Below the pieces are notes generated by a model. The model ran no database searches. It was not told where the DNA came from and worked only from the letters and a program-made list of their open reading frames with translations. A stretch of 37,439 bases of DNA from Byssochlamys sp. IMV 00236 (taxonomy: Eukaryota; Ascomycota; Eurotiomycetes; Eurotiales; Thermoascaceae), in the NCBI GenBank assembly GCA_001931875.2, contig MSJH02000582.1:1-37439 (forward strand), given 5' to 3'. Both the position numbers and the translations under genes were made by a program. Position 1 is the first letter of the stretch. Each line of letters starts with the position of its first letter. Of the stretch, positions 11,740 through 22,190 are shown piece after piece.

Positions 11740-12316
11740 TTAACGAAATGCTGCACCGTCTGCACGATCTTCCTTGATCCTAAGTGCTCGTCTCATCTTT
11801 TCTAATTCTTTTTCTTTGGCTGCGGCTAATTCATGAACGTCATGTTCTTTTAATCTATAGATTGCATAAATAACGGCATACACACACACACAAAGAGTCC
11901 TTACTTTTTAGCGTCAATAGGCTGTGACTCTTGCAGTAGTTTTTCTCTTAATTCTTCAACTCTTGTTTCAATCTCTTCGTCATCCACTCTATAATAAAAT
12001 GAGACACTTGTCTAGATGCATATTGAACAATTACCCTTCGTCTTCAAGCTTGATGCGTAGTTCCATGCACTTGACTTCTACTTGTCTCTTTCGGTTGTGT
12101 TCGAGAATAGCTGCATTTGCCTTTTTCAACTTGGGTCCTGATTCTTCCTTGAGTTCGTCTTTTCGCTGTGGAGGTGGTTTAACAAATGATAAATTCCTTG
12201 TGACATATCCGTTTGTGCCTAAATGAATGGTATTGTTGATTATACTATTATTATACATGAACGCACACACACATACCAGATCCTCTAGGTGTTGTCAATC
12301 CAATGCCGTTGTACAT
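11740..12316 (-). CDS. CWC21: CWC21/SRRM2-N-terminus-like splicing factor (4 exons, 140 aa)
   Basis: Spliceosome component of the activated (Bact) complex that contacts Prp8 and Snu114 in yeast. Exons (minus): 12277-12316, 12035-12218, 11905-11988, 11740-11854. The N-terminus MYNGIGLTTPRGSGTNGYV is essentially the invariant signature shared by yeast Cwc21 and human SRRM2. Then comes the cwf21 helical segment: HNRKRQVEVKCMELRIKLED, a short EG-hinge, and DDEEIETRVEELREKLL. The C-terminal tail is charged (KEKELEKMRRALRIKEDRAD) with no RS-rich extension, as expected of fungal forms. The gene is tail-to-tail with the kinase (98 bp apart) and head-to-head with CTNNBL1 (141 bp). Start: the only ATG giving the signature. 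Confidence 0.96.
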
Positions 12317-12457
12317 TTTATATTGATTAAATAGGAGGAAAAAAGAAGAGAGAAAGAGAGAAAAAAAAAAAAAGAGAAAGTCTCTCTTTTAAAAACTCAG
12401 AACTCTCAACAGTGAACCTTTTTTTTTTTCCTTATAGACACATAATCAATACATATA
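12317..12457. promoter_or_regulatory. 141-bp bidirectional promoter of CWC21 and CTNNBL1
   Basis: Two start codons face away from each other with 141 bp between. The interval holds a GA/A-rich block (about 12333-12380, including a 13-14 A run) and a T10 run (about 12419-12429). No clear TATA box on either side. Both genes encode spliceosome-associated proteins. Confidence 0.7.
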
Positions 12458-14639
12458 ATGAATATTGACGATATCTTCAAGGTGCGTAAAAGAACCACAC
12501 ATTCATTAAAAACTAATCAATTCAATATAGATTCCAGCTATTCCAGCCGGTCGTAACAAACGAAAGATGCCAGAGACACCTTCTGTAGACTTCTTTGACA
12601 AATACAAAGATAGTTCGGAAATGGCTGAACCTTCACAGAAACGACAACACATGGAAGTAGAGCAACAACAAGAAGAAGAAGAAGAACAAGTCTTTGAGCA
12701 GGACGACGAAGAAGGGGGTCGTTTCTTTGGTGGTGGTTTGACTAGTGAGCAGCACGATATCTTGGATCTCGTTGACCAGTACGACGCCGAAGAGGTAGTC
12801 ATGACAACATAAAATAGCAAATATATACAAATATATACTCATTCTTCTTCTAATAGGCAGAGACACTAGATGCCAGTACAGTGAAAAAGATGATTTTGAA
12901 ATTTGAAAAGGCCATCAACAAAAATCAGGAAATGCGCGTCCGATATGCTGATCAACCTGAAAAGTTTATGGAATCAGAAGCTGACTTGGACGAGGAAATC
13001 AAAAACTTGTTGGCATTGACTGAGGCCCCTGAACTGTACACAGAATTGATTCAACTTGGCACGGTCACTTCGCTTCTGTCGTTACTTAGTCACGACAATA
13101 CGGATATTGCAATTGATACGATTGACGTGATTAACGAGTTGATTGATGAGGATGTAGGAACAACAGAGGACCAATTGGAACGATCAGAACAGGTTCAAAA
13201 CGCGATTAAAGCCCTAGTTGAAGCTATGGTAAAGAAAGAAAACAAAACAGTAGTATAAGAGTTAACGTTTGTACATAGTTGGAAAACGAAATGCTTCAAT
13301 TGCTCGTACAAAACTTGAATCGATTAGATGAGAAGGAAGAAGCAGATCGACAGGGCGTGTTCAAGGTATTGGGCATCTTTGAAAGTATCGTGTCTTTGGA
13401 TCCAAAATATGCAGAAAATATTGCATTAAAGACAGAAGCGTTGACTTGGTTACTGAACAGAATCCAAAACAAGAGCTTTGATGCCAATATAGCTTATGCC
13501 AGTGAAATACTGTCAATTCTTTTACAGGATAGCAGAGGTACGCTTTCTATAAACATAAGAAGGAAAAAAAAAACTCACGTGTATAAAGATATTCGTCTGA
13601 AAGTCGGTGAATTGGATGGTGTTGATATTCTTCTAAGAGCTCTTTCGGTAAGGCCTTTCTTTAATGATTTATCGAATGAGGATGTTCAACCTTGCTTCAA
13701 TATAGGCTTATAGAAAAAAAGATGCCTCTTCGGAAGATGAGTCAGAGATGGTAGAAAACTTTTTCAATTCACTATGCTCGCTCTTGAACGAGCCAGAAAA
13801 CAAGGATCGATTCTTGGATTCTGAAGGCATTGAGCTCATGGTCATCATGCTAAAGTAATGCACAAGCATATATATATGTACGCAATTCTAATGATCCATT
13901 CTGTATCTAGAGAAAAAACATTGTCTCGCGTTCGTGCGGTCAAGGTTCTTAATTATGCACTCAGTGGTGAAAATGGTCGAGAAAGATGTATGCGATTTGT
14001 CGAGGTCTCAGGATTGAAATATCTGTTTCCTCTATTCATGGGCAAGGTTGGACTTATACCAAAGATAATATGAGAATTAAAAAGAGAATAACCTATTCTT
14101 TTGTATAGGGAAATAAAAAGCTAAAGAAGACTCACCATAGTGCTTTTAGCGAATCAGAAGATGAAGAACATATCACTTGTATCATTTTATCACTACTGCG
14201 AAACTTGGCACATGGCGATGTGCAAAGAATGCGAGTCGTGTTGAAGTTCACTGAAGATGATTACGAAAAAGTAGACCGTCTGATCGAAATGAAAGATCAG
14301 TATGAAAAGAGAGACAACCAAGTCAGAGAAGACCTCGAACATGCTAAAAAGACACTAAGTGAAGAAGATTATGAAGAATTTGAGGCCGATTTCTATATTA
14401 GACGTTTAGATGCTGGCTTATTTACCCTTCAGCGTGTTTGTTTGCTCATTGCAGCCTTGAGCGAGGAATCAGAAGGTGTTCGTGAAAAGGCTCAAATGCT
14501 GTTGAAACGTAACGGACAGGATATGCTCAGTGTATTTAAGATTATTGAAGAAGAAACAGCGCTTATGGCCGATTTTATTCATCTACGTAATATGGCTAAA
14601 GGTACCAATGCTACGACAGAAACAAAAGAGACAGAGTGA
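12458..14639 (+). CDS. CTNNBL1: CTNNBL1, beta-catenin-like protein 1 (8 exons, 597 aa)
   Basis: Nuclear armadillo-repeat protein associated with the Prp19/CDC5L spliceosomal complex. Exons: 12458-12481, 12531-12794, 12857-13228, 13279-13537, 13589-13647, 13706-13854, 13911-14046, 14109-14639; all join in frame. The N-terminus MNIDDIFK plus a basic AGRNKRK segment suits a nuclear signal. An acidic/Gln-rich stretch follows (about residues 70-95). The conserved core begins at KFMESEADLDEEIKNL and runs through ARM-like helices: LLALTEAPELYTELIQLG, IDVINELIDEDV, FESIVSLDPKYAENI. Further on are GELDGVDILLRALS, SRVRAVKVLNYALSG and the C-terminal RRLDAGLFTLQRVCLLIA, all in register with human CTNNBL1 (563 aa). 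The eight-codon first exon is set by the ATG with a GTGCGT donor. Exon 5 starts after a weak acceptor (ATAAAG). AATAAA at 14653. Confidence 0.95.
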
Positions 14640-15180
14640 ATTGGTAACGATGAATAAAAAAGATTTGCATATACATCTACTGTGTCTCTCTGTATAGACG
14701 TTTTTTATACCTGTTTTATCGACTTGACACAAATAAAGTAATTCAATAATGAAATGAACAAAGTAGCCCCTTTCTTATTTATCAGATATTTCACATTGAC
14801 ATGATCAAGCTTGATACTTTAGCCTAATTAAAGGTTACGTTTTGTCATTGTTTCAGGGGGAAAAATGAATTGATACTCATAGCTGTCATCACTCAATTAT
14901 TATCCTGCTTATGAGTTAAATGGTCTATTTTTTCCTTCTGAAAGGGGACACAAACACTTTTTCTACAAGTGATCTTTGGCGTAAGACATTCACCATCCTT
15001 TGTAACAGAGCTATTCTATTGCCACTTGGTGTTTTTGACTTTCTGCAATAACCAACAATCATACATTCATCATTTTTTAATTGACTTACGTATGCATGAT
15101 GTCTTGGTATTGTGTCTATAATGTTGTTTGCAAGATCAACTACAAAACTGGAGTTAATTTATTTTGTTTATCTTGCAATG
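14640..15180. other. 3' flank of CTNNBL1; no gene seen
   Basis: Contains the CTNNBL1 polyadenylation signal. I found no supported coding frame, RNA gene or repeat in the remainder. Confidence 0.5.
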
Positions 15181-15806
15181 TCATTTACGAGCTTTACCAT
15201 AATAGGCCATGTCTAAAACGTACAAACAGCGCCTTCTTATCTTTTCGTTTCCTACGTTTCCTTTTACAGCTTTATGTTCTGGCTCATCTGATAAAAGGTC
15301 AACGTTTTGTTTGTTCAACCATTGGTTGAATGCCAAAGGTGTAGTTTTGTCAAAATTATTTGTAAACGTCCAAACAGCTTCTAAAGTTTCTTTATCATAA
15401 ACATAGTTTAACTTGTATTGAGAGTCTGGAGAAGATTTTATTTTTGGCCGATATGCATAGTTTATAAAATCTACAATTTGCGCGCCACTGTCTATATTTT
15501 AATGTTATTAACAACGATTTCATTTCTCGCATTTATTTTTACTTACAAGATATCTTTCTTTTCATTTTTATTATCTTCAGTTTCTACATGTTTTTTTTTG
15601 CATTTCTTCTCTTGATTTGTACAGGTTGTATAGATTTGGAGTACCAAATATTCGCGCTTCACAAACAATCTCTGGTTCATTTGGATTGTTTCTGTAACAA
15701 ATTTCAACTTCCTCCATCTTTGCTACTCTTTCAGTATATATTTTAACGTTCTCTTTGTTAAATTTTTTGCAATAAAAAAATGCAATATGCTTCTTCGCGA
15801 GAGACG
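15181..15806 (-). pseudogene. Broken two-exon gene, family unknown
   Basis: The minus strand has a long open segment reading SGAQIVDFINYAYRPKIKSS, YKLNYVYDKETLEAVWTF and FNQWLNKQNVDLLSDEPE to a TGA at 15181-15183. A canonical intron precedes it (15492-15546; CTT|GTAAGT ... TATAG). The upstream exon reads KKHIAFFYCKKFNKENVKIY, ERVAKMEEVEICYRNNPN and EPEIVCEARIFGTPNLYN. The two do not join in one frame: an A9 run near 15580-15590 and stops just before the donor break it, and the upstream frame also meets a TGA near its start. The intron and protein-like composition argue for a real gene that has decayed, or for a sequencing error in the A run. I do not recognise the product. Confidence 0.5.
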
Positions 15807-15847
15807 GTGTTCATTTTAGACTGAAAAATAAAAAATGCGAAGGGAAA

Positions 15848-16249
15848 CACTACATGCACCAGAAAATGCACAAGAAATTAGACTAATACTACGGGCGCTA
15901 CCTCTACTCATTACCTATGGTGTCGCCCAACAAAACTTTTCCAATGTGCAGCGCCACGCTAAACATAGCTTTATAAAGTTGCCATCTTGGATTGTTTCTT
16001 TTCAAGAAGAAGAAAGAGATAAAAAAAAGAAATGTTGTTATTTACTTATTCTAATTCTATGTTGTCAGTTAATCAACAATGATACAAGAACACGCGTAAT
16101 TATGATATTGTATTTTATATCAGGGAGAGTGAACTGGATAACCTTAGGTCAAGCAGAGACTTTGGTAGTGTAAATTTGTATAGTGACAACATAAGTATCG
16201 TCCCAAGGAAACGCCTGTAGCATTAGCCTATTTTCTGGTGCATGTAGTG
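15848..16249. mobile_element. 402-bp element with terminal inverted repeats (MITE-like)
   Basis: The left end CACTACATGCACCAGAAAAT (15848-15867) is repeated exactly, inverted, at 16230-16249. After a few unmatched bases the arms pair again with two mismatches over 14 bp (15884-15897 with 16212-16225). The interior holds no credible gene, though one 112-codon plus frame happens to be open. Length and structure suit a non-autonomous DNA transposon. Ends beginning CACTA recall the CACTA group, but I see no convincing target-site duplication (left flank ...GGGAAA, right flank ATGGTC...), so the class is open. Confidence 0.5.
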
Positions 16250-16616
16250 ATGGTCTTATACTTTTTGCATAATTTTCAATATCATCATTCTTTGAAGAAT
16301 GTTATATTTAGGTTTTGAAAATAGATTTTAGCAAAGTAGGAAGTACGATGAGACTGCGTGTATCTTTATTCGGAATAAAGTGAAGAGAAAAGAGATTGTT
16401 GTATTCAGCTTTAGTGCTATTGAAAAAGGCAGTTAAGTCGATGACTTGCGAATTTCTTTATTAAGAAGAGCTGAATATTATTAAAATAAGACGCGTAAGC
16501 GTTTTATAGGGAGAGAGAGTCTATAGCTGCTATTTATATTAATGTCGTCAATGTGAATATTGTTGTCAATACTCTTCCTTTATTCTTTTCAAATGCGATA
16601 GAGGAATGTAAAGTAG
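16250..16616. other. No gene seen
   Basis: AT-rich sequence between the inverted-repeat element and family copy B. It may include eroded N-terminal sequence of copy B, but I could not read any. Confidence 0.4.
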
Positions 16617-17192
16617 AATGTATGTTCTACTGTAAGATTATACTCGAGTTATTATAATGGTTATCTCATCAAGCACGTCAATCTCATTTGGTTAAATCGT
16701 AAAGATGAAAACATAACAATATTCCGTCCAGATGCAGCCACGGTCGCGATCTCGCAGAAAGCAGAAACTATCACTTTGAGATATGTGGAAGCGAAGCCGC
16801 CAGATTTTCGATCCAATCCCGAATTAGCATTTATGGACTTGATTCGTTTAAGTACATTTGCTCGCCGTCTTATGCTACACAAAATCAATCGAAAGATGAT
16901 TATGATACAGTGCATTGGTTACCATATGGTTTTTTACGTTGTATCAAAGTTTTCAGAAGGAATCACACAAATAGCTGAGATATTAACAATTGATGTACCT
17001 AAAGAAATTGATGAAGTTGGTAGCCTTCTGCAAAAGGTAGACGACATTAAAAGATTACTCCTATTGTATGAGCATCAAATGGAGATTCATTATAAAAACT
17101 CAAGAGCACTTGAAGAGGATCCTGCTTCATCAATTGATACAATTAACCCGAAACGTCGCAAACAAAGAGTCCCCTCATTCTCTTTGATATAA
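16617..17192 (+). pseudogene. Copy B of the unnamed repeated fungal family (3' part)
   Basis: An open frame bounded by TAG at 16614 and TAA at 17190-17192. It reads IKHVNLIWLNRKDENITIFR, then RYVEAKPPDFRSN, FMDLIRLSTFARRLMLHKI, MIMIQCIGYHMVFYVVSKF, GITQIAEILTIDVPKEIDEV and a tail with KRRKQRVPSF. Motif order and spacing match copy A (6229-7049): E-(A/C)-KPP, a following (F/D)-(V/L)-(K/I)-(M/R) helix, (Q/V)-C-(I/G), an I-(A/-)E-(I) helix then P-(K/R)-(E/D), and a final PSF. The frame is intact here, but no Met lies upstream of 16776 and no upstream exon is visible. It is either a 5'-truncated copy or the last exon of a gene whose start is lost. Function unknown. Confidence 0.45.
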
Positions 17193-17336
17193 TATTTCTC
17201 GCTCCCCTTCCCCCTCATATTTTTTTCCTCCTGCAGTCCAATATCATTTATTGTTATACTCCATGAAATAAACCATATCCAAGTCATTCATTTTCATATA
17301 ATGGCCATTAAACTGACTTCATAATTTTATTGAGGT

Positions 17337-17723
17337 TTATTGCATATTGTCACAGTAATACTTCTGAATTTTCAGGCTTTTGCAAAAAGAAAATAATCTA
17401 TTGCAAATGTGTTTTTCCGTTGGGAAGGTGTAATCTTCGATGGGCTCGCGCTTCGTTTGGATAGAATAACCAGCAGCAAGAGGAGTAATGTATCTGCTAT
17501 TCTTCATGACAACGGGGTCCAAAAAGTGCTCATGCAAATGGTCCACATATTCCAAGGCACGACCCTTTGTAGTATCAGTGACATAAATATAGTCAATTAA
17601 AGAGAGATGTTGAAGGCCATAGGAGGTGTCATCAAAGATATACTGTTTAAGCGTGATAGCCACGATATTGAAGAAGACGAAGTTAGCATTAAGCTTGCCG
17701 ATGCAGAATCGAAGGAACTGCAA
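17337..17723 (-). pseudogene. 3' fragment of an ENOSF1/L-fuconate-dehydratase-like gene
   Basis: The minus strand reads GLQHLSLIDYIYVTDTTKG, ALEYVDHLHEHFLDPVVMKN and YITPLAAGYSIQTKREPIED, then runs into unrelated residues before TGA/TAA. This is the C-terminal block of the enolase-superfamily dehydratases related to human ENOSF1 and bacterial L-fuconate dehydratase (EYVDHLHEHF is the giveaway). Upstream, LQFLRFCIGKLNANF still resembles the family's LQFLQIDSCRLG...NENL, but the metal- and acid-base-bearing segment around CPHAGG is gone (KQYIFDDTSYG in its place). Nothing of the N-terminal two-thirds is found further upstream. A broken, catalytically dead remnant; a full copy probably exists elsewhere in the genome. 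Confidence 0.6.
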
Positions 17724-18178
17724 ATTTGTGTTCTCATTATCAACTTTTTGAAGCCATACATACCCTCAAAAGAAAAATTTTACGCAATATCACATCAGAC
17801 TCCTTTCTTCTTGATGACCAATAATATTTTGCATGCCACAAACTATAGCAAGTTTACTGCAAAGATAACACCACATCTTGTATCAAAGTATTTAAACACT
17901 CTGAAAGTTGCTGCTCCTTCTCTTTTTGCAAACAGAATTGAAAAATTTCTTGAAAGAACGCAAAGACTACCTCTTGCAAAACAATATCAATGAAGAGAAA
18001 AAGAAATGAATCCATAGGCGTACTGAACCATTACAGCAGCAAGAGACCGAGCATAACAACCATTTGTATCAAAGGAGGAGTTAGCTTATCAAATTTTTAT
18101 AAAGCTACTTCGGAGACTCTCTTTTATTACTTCGGAAACGCTATTCCTTGCGATTGTGGCTACAATGCAACAGGGTGA
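17607..18178 (+). other. Two abutting plus-strand frames, unrecognised
   Basis: A 128-codon frame (17607-17993) reads LQICVLIINFLKPYIPSKEK, FFLMTNNILHATNYSKFTAK and YLNTLKVAAPSLFAN. It ends in TGA overlapping an ATG (ATGA at 17990-17993) that opens a second frame to 18178 (GGVSLSNFYKATSETLFYYF). The first 120 bases oppose the dehydratase fragment and are probably shadow. The rest has protein-like composition and may be one decayed gene with a frameshift at the overlap. No family recognised and no splice partner seen. Confidence 0.3.
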
Positions 18179-18585
18179 GCTATGAATTGATGCAACTGAA
18201 AAAAAAAAAAAAGACTCTTAACAACTGCTAAGTAACTAAATTTATAAATTGATTACCATAGCAACTTTTGTCGTATACACTTTATCAATGGATGTATGGT
18301 TCCAATGGAGTTATACACTTCATTTTTCTTCTTTTCTCTTGCAAATACTTTTACTTTTTAAGCGTATTCTATTTTTTATATCCGTCATAGTTTATTTTGA
18401 GCAATTCAGTATATTAAGCAAATAAGACTAAAGTGGACGCACTTGAAAGGAAAAGGTGAGAACATTGCTATAGATGATAAATCTTGCTCAATTTGTTTAT
18501 GCATTAATACGCGGCCATTTTGTTTTTTATAGAATAATGTTTTATTGAAGATAATTGAAAAAAAGGGGGAATAAATAGAAGCCGT
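18179..18585. other. No gene seen; 3' flank of the GH28 gene
   Basis: AT-rich. On the minus strand an AATAAA signal for the GH28 gene (TTTATT at about 18540-18545) lies about 45 nt past its stop. Nothing else recognised. Confidence 0.5.
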
Positions 18586-19775
18586 TTAAGAACAGTAAGA
18601 AATTTTGTTAGAGCCAGACAAGTTGTTACAGACGTTCTTGGCGCCGTTGCTCTTGATGTTGATGTTGGAAAGAGTGAATCCACTGCAGGGGGTATTCTTG
18701 GAACAGTCAATGCTAATAGCAGGCTTCTTACCGGCGACAGAACCGGTGATGGTATCAAAAGTGACCTTGCTGATAGACAAGGAGCTGTCGTTGTTCTTGG
18801 TACAGAAGGACATTTGGTTCTTGTCACAGTAGTGGGTGGTGACAATAACAGGGTTTTCGACATTGTTGAGTTGAACGTTCTTGTAGACTACATCTTGAAC
18901 AACACCCTTTCCACCAGGCCATGTCTTGATTCTGACACCGTTTTGACAGTTAGTACAGACAGAGTCCAAGACACGGACGAGTTTGACGGATTCTTGTTTT
19001 CCACCCTTACCAAGAGAGCCAACACTGAAACCGTGGCCACCATTACACTTGATGTGAGATAAAGTGACGTTGGTGACGCCACCGTTGATAGCAGTACAGT
19101 CATCGCCTACGTTGAGTTCAGAATTTCTAAAGACAATGTTGCTGGAAGAAGAGATGTCCAAGGCATCAGTGTTCTTTGGAGGGTTCTTGCTGCTGGAAGC
19201 AGTGTTGAGGTAAATGTTTTCAAGAACAACATTGTTAGAACCAGTGATGCCCATATGAGCACGAGGAGCGTTGACAATCTTGAAGTTGCCAAAGACAGAG
19301 TTGGAAGCACCGAAACGAATGACGGTAGGTGCAGTGTGATCTTGACGATCATACCTATATATCAGGTTTATATCGCGTTATATAGCGTTAAAAATAAGAC
19401 TTACCAGCCTTGACCGTTACCAACAATGGTACCGCCACCAGACATGTGAATGTTGCTACCCTTAATAGAGATGTAAGCGTTACCGCCCTTGTACTTCTTG
19501 TCCCAACCAGGCAAAACGATTTGACCTTGGAAGTCAATGGTGACATCCTTAAGACCAGAGAGTTCAATCATGCCGTTCAAGTTGTAGGATTTGCCCTTGG
19601 GGAAAGAGACAATGCCACCGGCCTTACAGTCGTTGAAAGCCTTGACGATAGCGGCAGTGTCATCATTACCAGTCTTTGCTACAACACATGTTTTGGCAGC
19701 AGCAACATCATTGATGCCAAGAGATAGCAATAAGAAAGCAGCGACAGTAGAGGATAATGAAAGTAATTGGACCAT
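18586..19775 (-). CDS. Secreted GH28 (exo)polygalacturonase (2 exons, 379 aa)
   Basis: Pectin-degrading enzyme secreted outside the cell; cleaves alpha-1,4-galacturonosyl bonds. Exons (minus): 19405-19775 and 18586-19354, joined in frame by a GTAAGT...TATAG intron. The N-terminal signal peptide is [20 protein letters not shown] with cleavage near residues 27-28. GH28 residues are all in place: Asp187 in NTDALDI, Asp208/Asp209 in GDDC, His231 in [11 protein letters not shown], and Arg265/Lys267 in VRIKTW, with the spacing of characterised fungal enzymes. NTD is followed by Ala where many family members have Gly, and the overall look ([10 protein letters not shown]) is of Rhizopus-type exo-acting enzymes; exo versus endo is inference. 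I chose the ATG at 19775 because it begins the signal peptide. An in-frame ATG 93 nt upstream lies on the TATA box (19856-19864). Confidence 0.95.
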
Positions 19776-19855
19776 AATGGTGATATAATAAGTGTTAGGA
19801 TTTGTGGGTGTGAGCGTGAGTGAGTAATGAAGCCTTGATCCAAAAGATCGACCGC

Positions 19856-19864
19856 CTTTTATAT
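19856..19864 (-). promoter_or_regulatory. TATA box of the GH28 gene
   Basis: ATATAAAAG on the minus strand, about 80 bp before the ATG at 19775. It overlaps a further upstream in-frame ATG, which therefore is unlikely to be transcribed. Confidence 0.6.
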
Positions 19865-22190
19865 TCATTTGAATCGTCTTGTCCTACACATAGGATGATT
19901 GCTGGCTGCCATCCAAAGACAAATTAATTACTTATCATGAAGCGGAAATTTTACAACTTCAAAATTCTCCTGGAGAACAAAGCTTATTGAGTTGCAATAA
20001 CACGAAAACAACGTACACAACAATATGTTTCAATTTTCATTTACATTTGTCTTACGCAGCATCACAAAAGCAGAGCCATTCCGTAATATTATTTGCTGCT
20101 ACAATGTCTCCTGTTCATTAAGTAAGGTCAAATATCATTGCTTTTCCATTGGAGCTAGTATTGCCATGACAAATGGTAAATTGTTTCCCTGGTATCTTCA
20201 AAGTAACCTATTGCCTTTGTAACACAGAATTTAAAAATTAATAAATGGTAATAAAATGAAAATCCCCATGGTTTTGTGTGCCTCCGCGGCAATAAGGTTT
20301 ACTGATGTGCAAGCGGTATTAAAACGCTTTGTAACTTTAGAATTTCTTCAATAGAAAAAAAAGGCATTGAGATCTCTAGCTCTTGAGATTACAAGCGAGG
20401 TATGTTCATGTACACAGTACTTGTATTAGCTCGATTATGCTAAAGGGACTGCCTCTATGGTAATTGCTCTAAATGTAAACATGGAAGGACGCTAGAGCAT
20501 TAGTGTAACAAGATAAAGTTGATACTGTTTTCAAGTTAATTTGGTTCACGAGTATTCCAAAGCGGTATATCTTGACTTTGTCTTTACCAGTGAAACATAA
20601 ACAGCAAAAGAAAAAAACTTTGTAATTCTTGAGCTAAAGAGACTATGGAAGCAGCAATTTCTTAATATTATTGATCAATTCATTGCGTTTTTATTCACAA
20701 GTCAAGAAATAGAAACCAAATTGGTTCTGTGACGAATGGTCATACAATATTGAACAAATATTATAGGATAAGAACGAGGTAGTTCAGTGACTGGAATTTC
20801 TTTGCATTCTGTTGCTTATTAATAAAACTGTCCATTCAGCATTAATGAGCAGGTTGCGCGTGGAAAAGAATGAACAGCAAAGAAATAAGAGTACTTGCTC
20901 CTTTATTCTCACGGGAGGAAGCGAGTTGCATAAACCACCTCGGATAACTGATAAAAGGCCGTGCTACGTAGCGGATCTTTAATGAAATACCATCAGATAA
21001 TGGAAGGAAGGCAACAAGAAAAAGCAAACAGAATTAAAGAATAAAGCGAATAAAAGCAGCAATTGTTGAGCTAAATATAGTTTGTATCATTATATGCACG
21101 AAAGCAAGTCATAACGAAAGAGACAAGGATATTACTAGAGGGCAAGCATGCAATACAAATTTCATATCCGTAAAACAGGATTGTGCGGTTTAAGCGGCCG
21201 AAACAATACGTAATTGTTTAATTAAAAATAATATTGTTCTTGTCTTTATTCAATTCAGATCTTTCAGCTCCTCAAAAGATGAAGAGCTTGTACATTAGTC
21301 GTTCAAGTCATTTTGTATGTGTAGAATTAATTGTATTAAGCTTTGTATATCCTACAAGATGCACTTTTAAAGTAACAGTTTTTGAAGAAAGATTTCTTAA
21401 AGAGCTTTCAATCTGGATTGTCTCATTCTTATGGATTTTACTAGCTTCATCATTCTTTTTTGAATTAATCTTTGTCATTTTGATTGAATGACATACATTT
21501 AGTGTTTTGCTTAAATCTGCCATACTTGCAAAACAGAGTCAGTCTTTTAATAAGCGTCTTTAATAAAGGTCATATACTGACCACGCTTACACCTGCATTA
21601 AATACAGGTCAAAAGATAATGATAAGAAATATATTCTATTCGTCTTTTTGGTATTCAGCTTCTGTTATCAAGTGTTTATCACATTTGAGGTGATTGAATT
21701 TGGAGCAATGCATATACTTGGAAGTCTTTAAATGAATCATCATGACGATATACTGTATGTAAAATAAAAGTAAACAAGAGCAGTAATCATGACTCGCTGT
21801 TGATTCGTAAAATCAACTTAATTCATCGTATAAAGAGCATAGTATGACACATAGCTTATATTAAACATACATTTAATGACTTGGTCAAGTCCTTTTCTAT
21901 TATGAACCGTAAACCATAATGTCTCTAAAGTCTTGTACATCACAATCAACATTGATCCAAGCAACTAACTGATAAAAGAATAATGGAATAACTTGTCATA
22001 CAAAGAGTCATCTGAATATACTCCTTGTATATGTCATTACTGAGCAAACCAAAGACATGTATAGATACCACTGCAGTAACAACAAGTGTAAGTCTATTAT
22101 TGCATTTTACATCAAGCTCCGACACAAAAATGATAACAGCACAAAAAGTTGTCTTTTTTTTCTTTCTTTTTGACAAGAAAAAACACGGCC
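19865..22190. other. 2.3-kb stretch with no recognised gene
   Basis: AT-rich throughout. Short frames occur on both strands (for example 21308-21523 minus, rich in Lys/Asn/Ser, and 21234-21491 plus, hydrophobic). None has family motifs or in-frame splice partners, and the two examples are shadows of each other. The proximal part upstream of 19865 is presumably promoter of the GH28 gene. No RNA gene, tandem repeat or transposon end recognised. Confidence 0.5.

Noticed and set aside
17409..17600. 63-codon plus-strand frame
   Set aside because: Antisense to the dehydratase remnant, which has clear homology on the minus strand.
18605..19788. Several plus-strand frames up to 105 codons
   Set aside because: All oppose the GH28 gene, which has signal peptide, active-site residues and a good intron.
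21234..21523. Overlapping plus (85 codons) and minus (71 codons) frames
   Set aside because: Low-complexity, opposite each other, no family or splice evidence.
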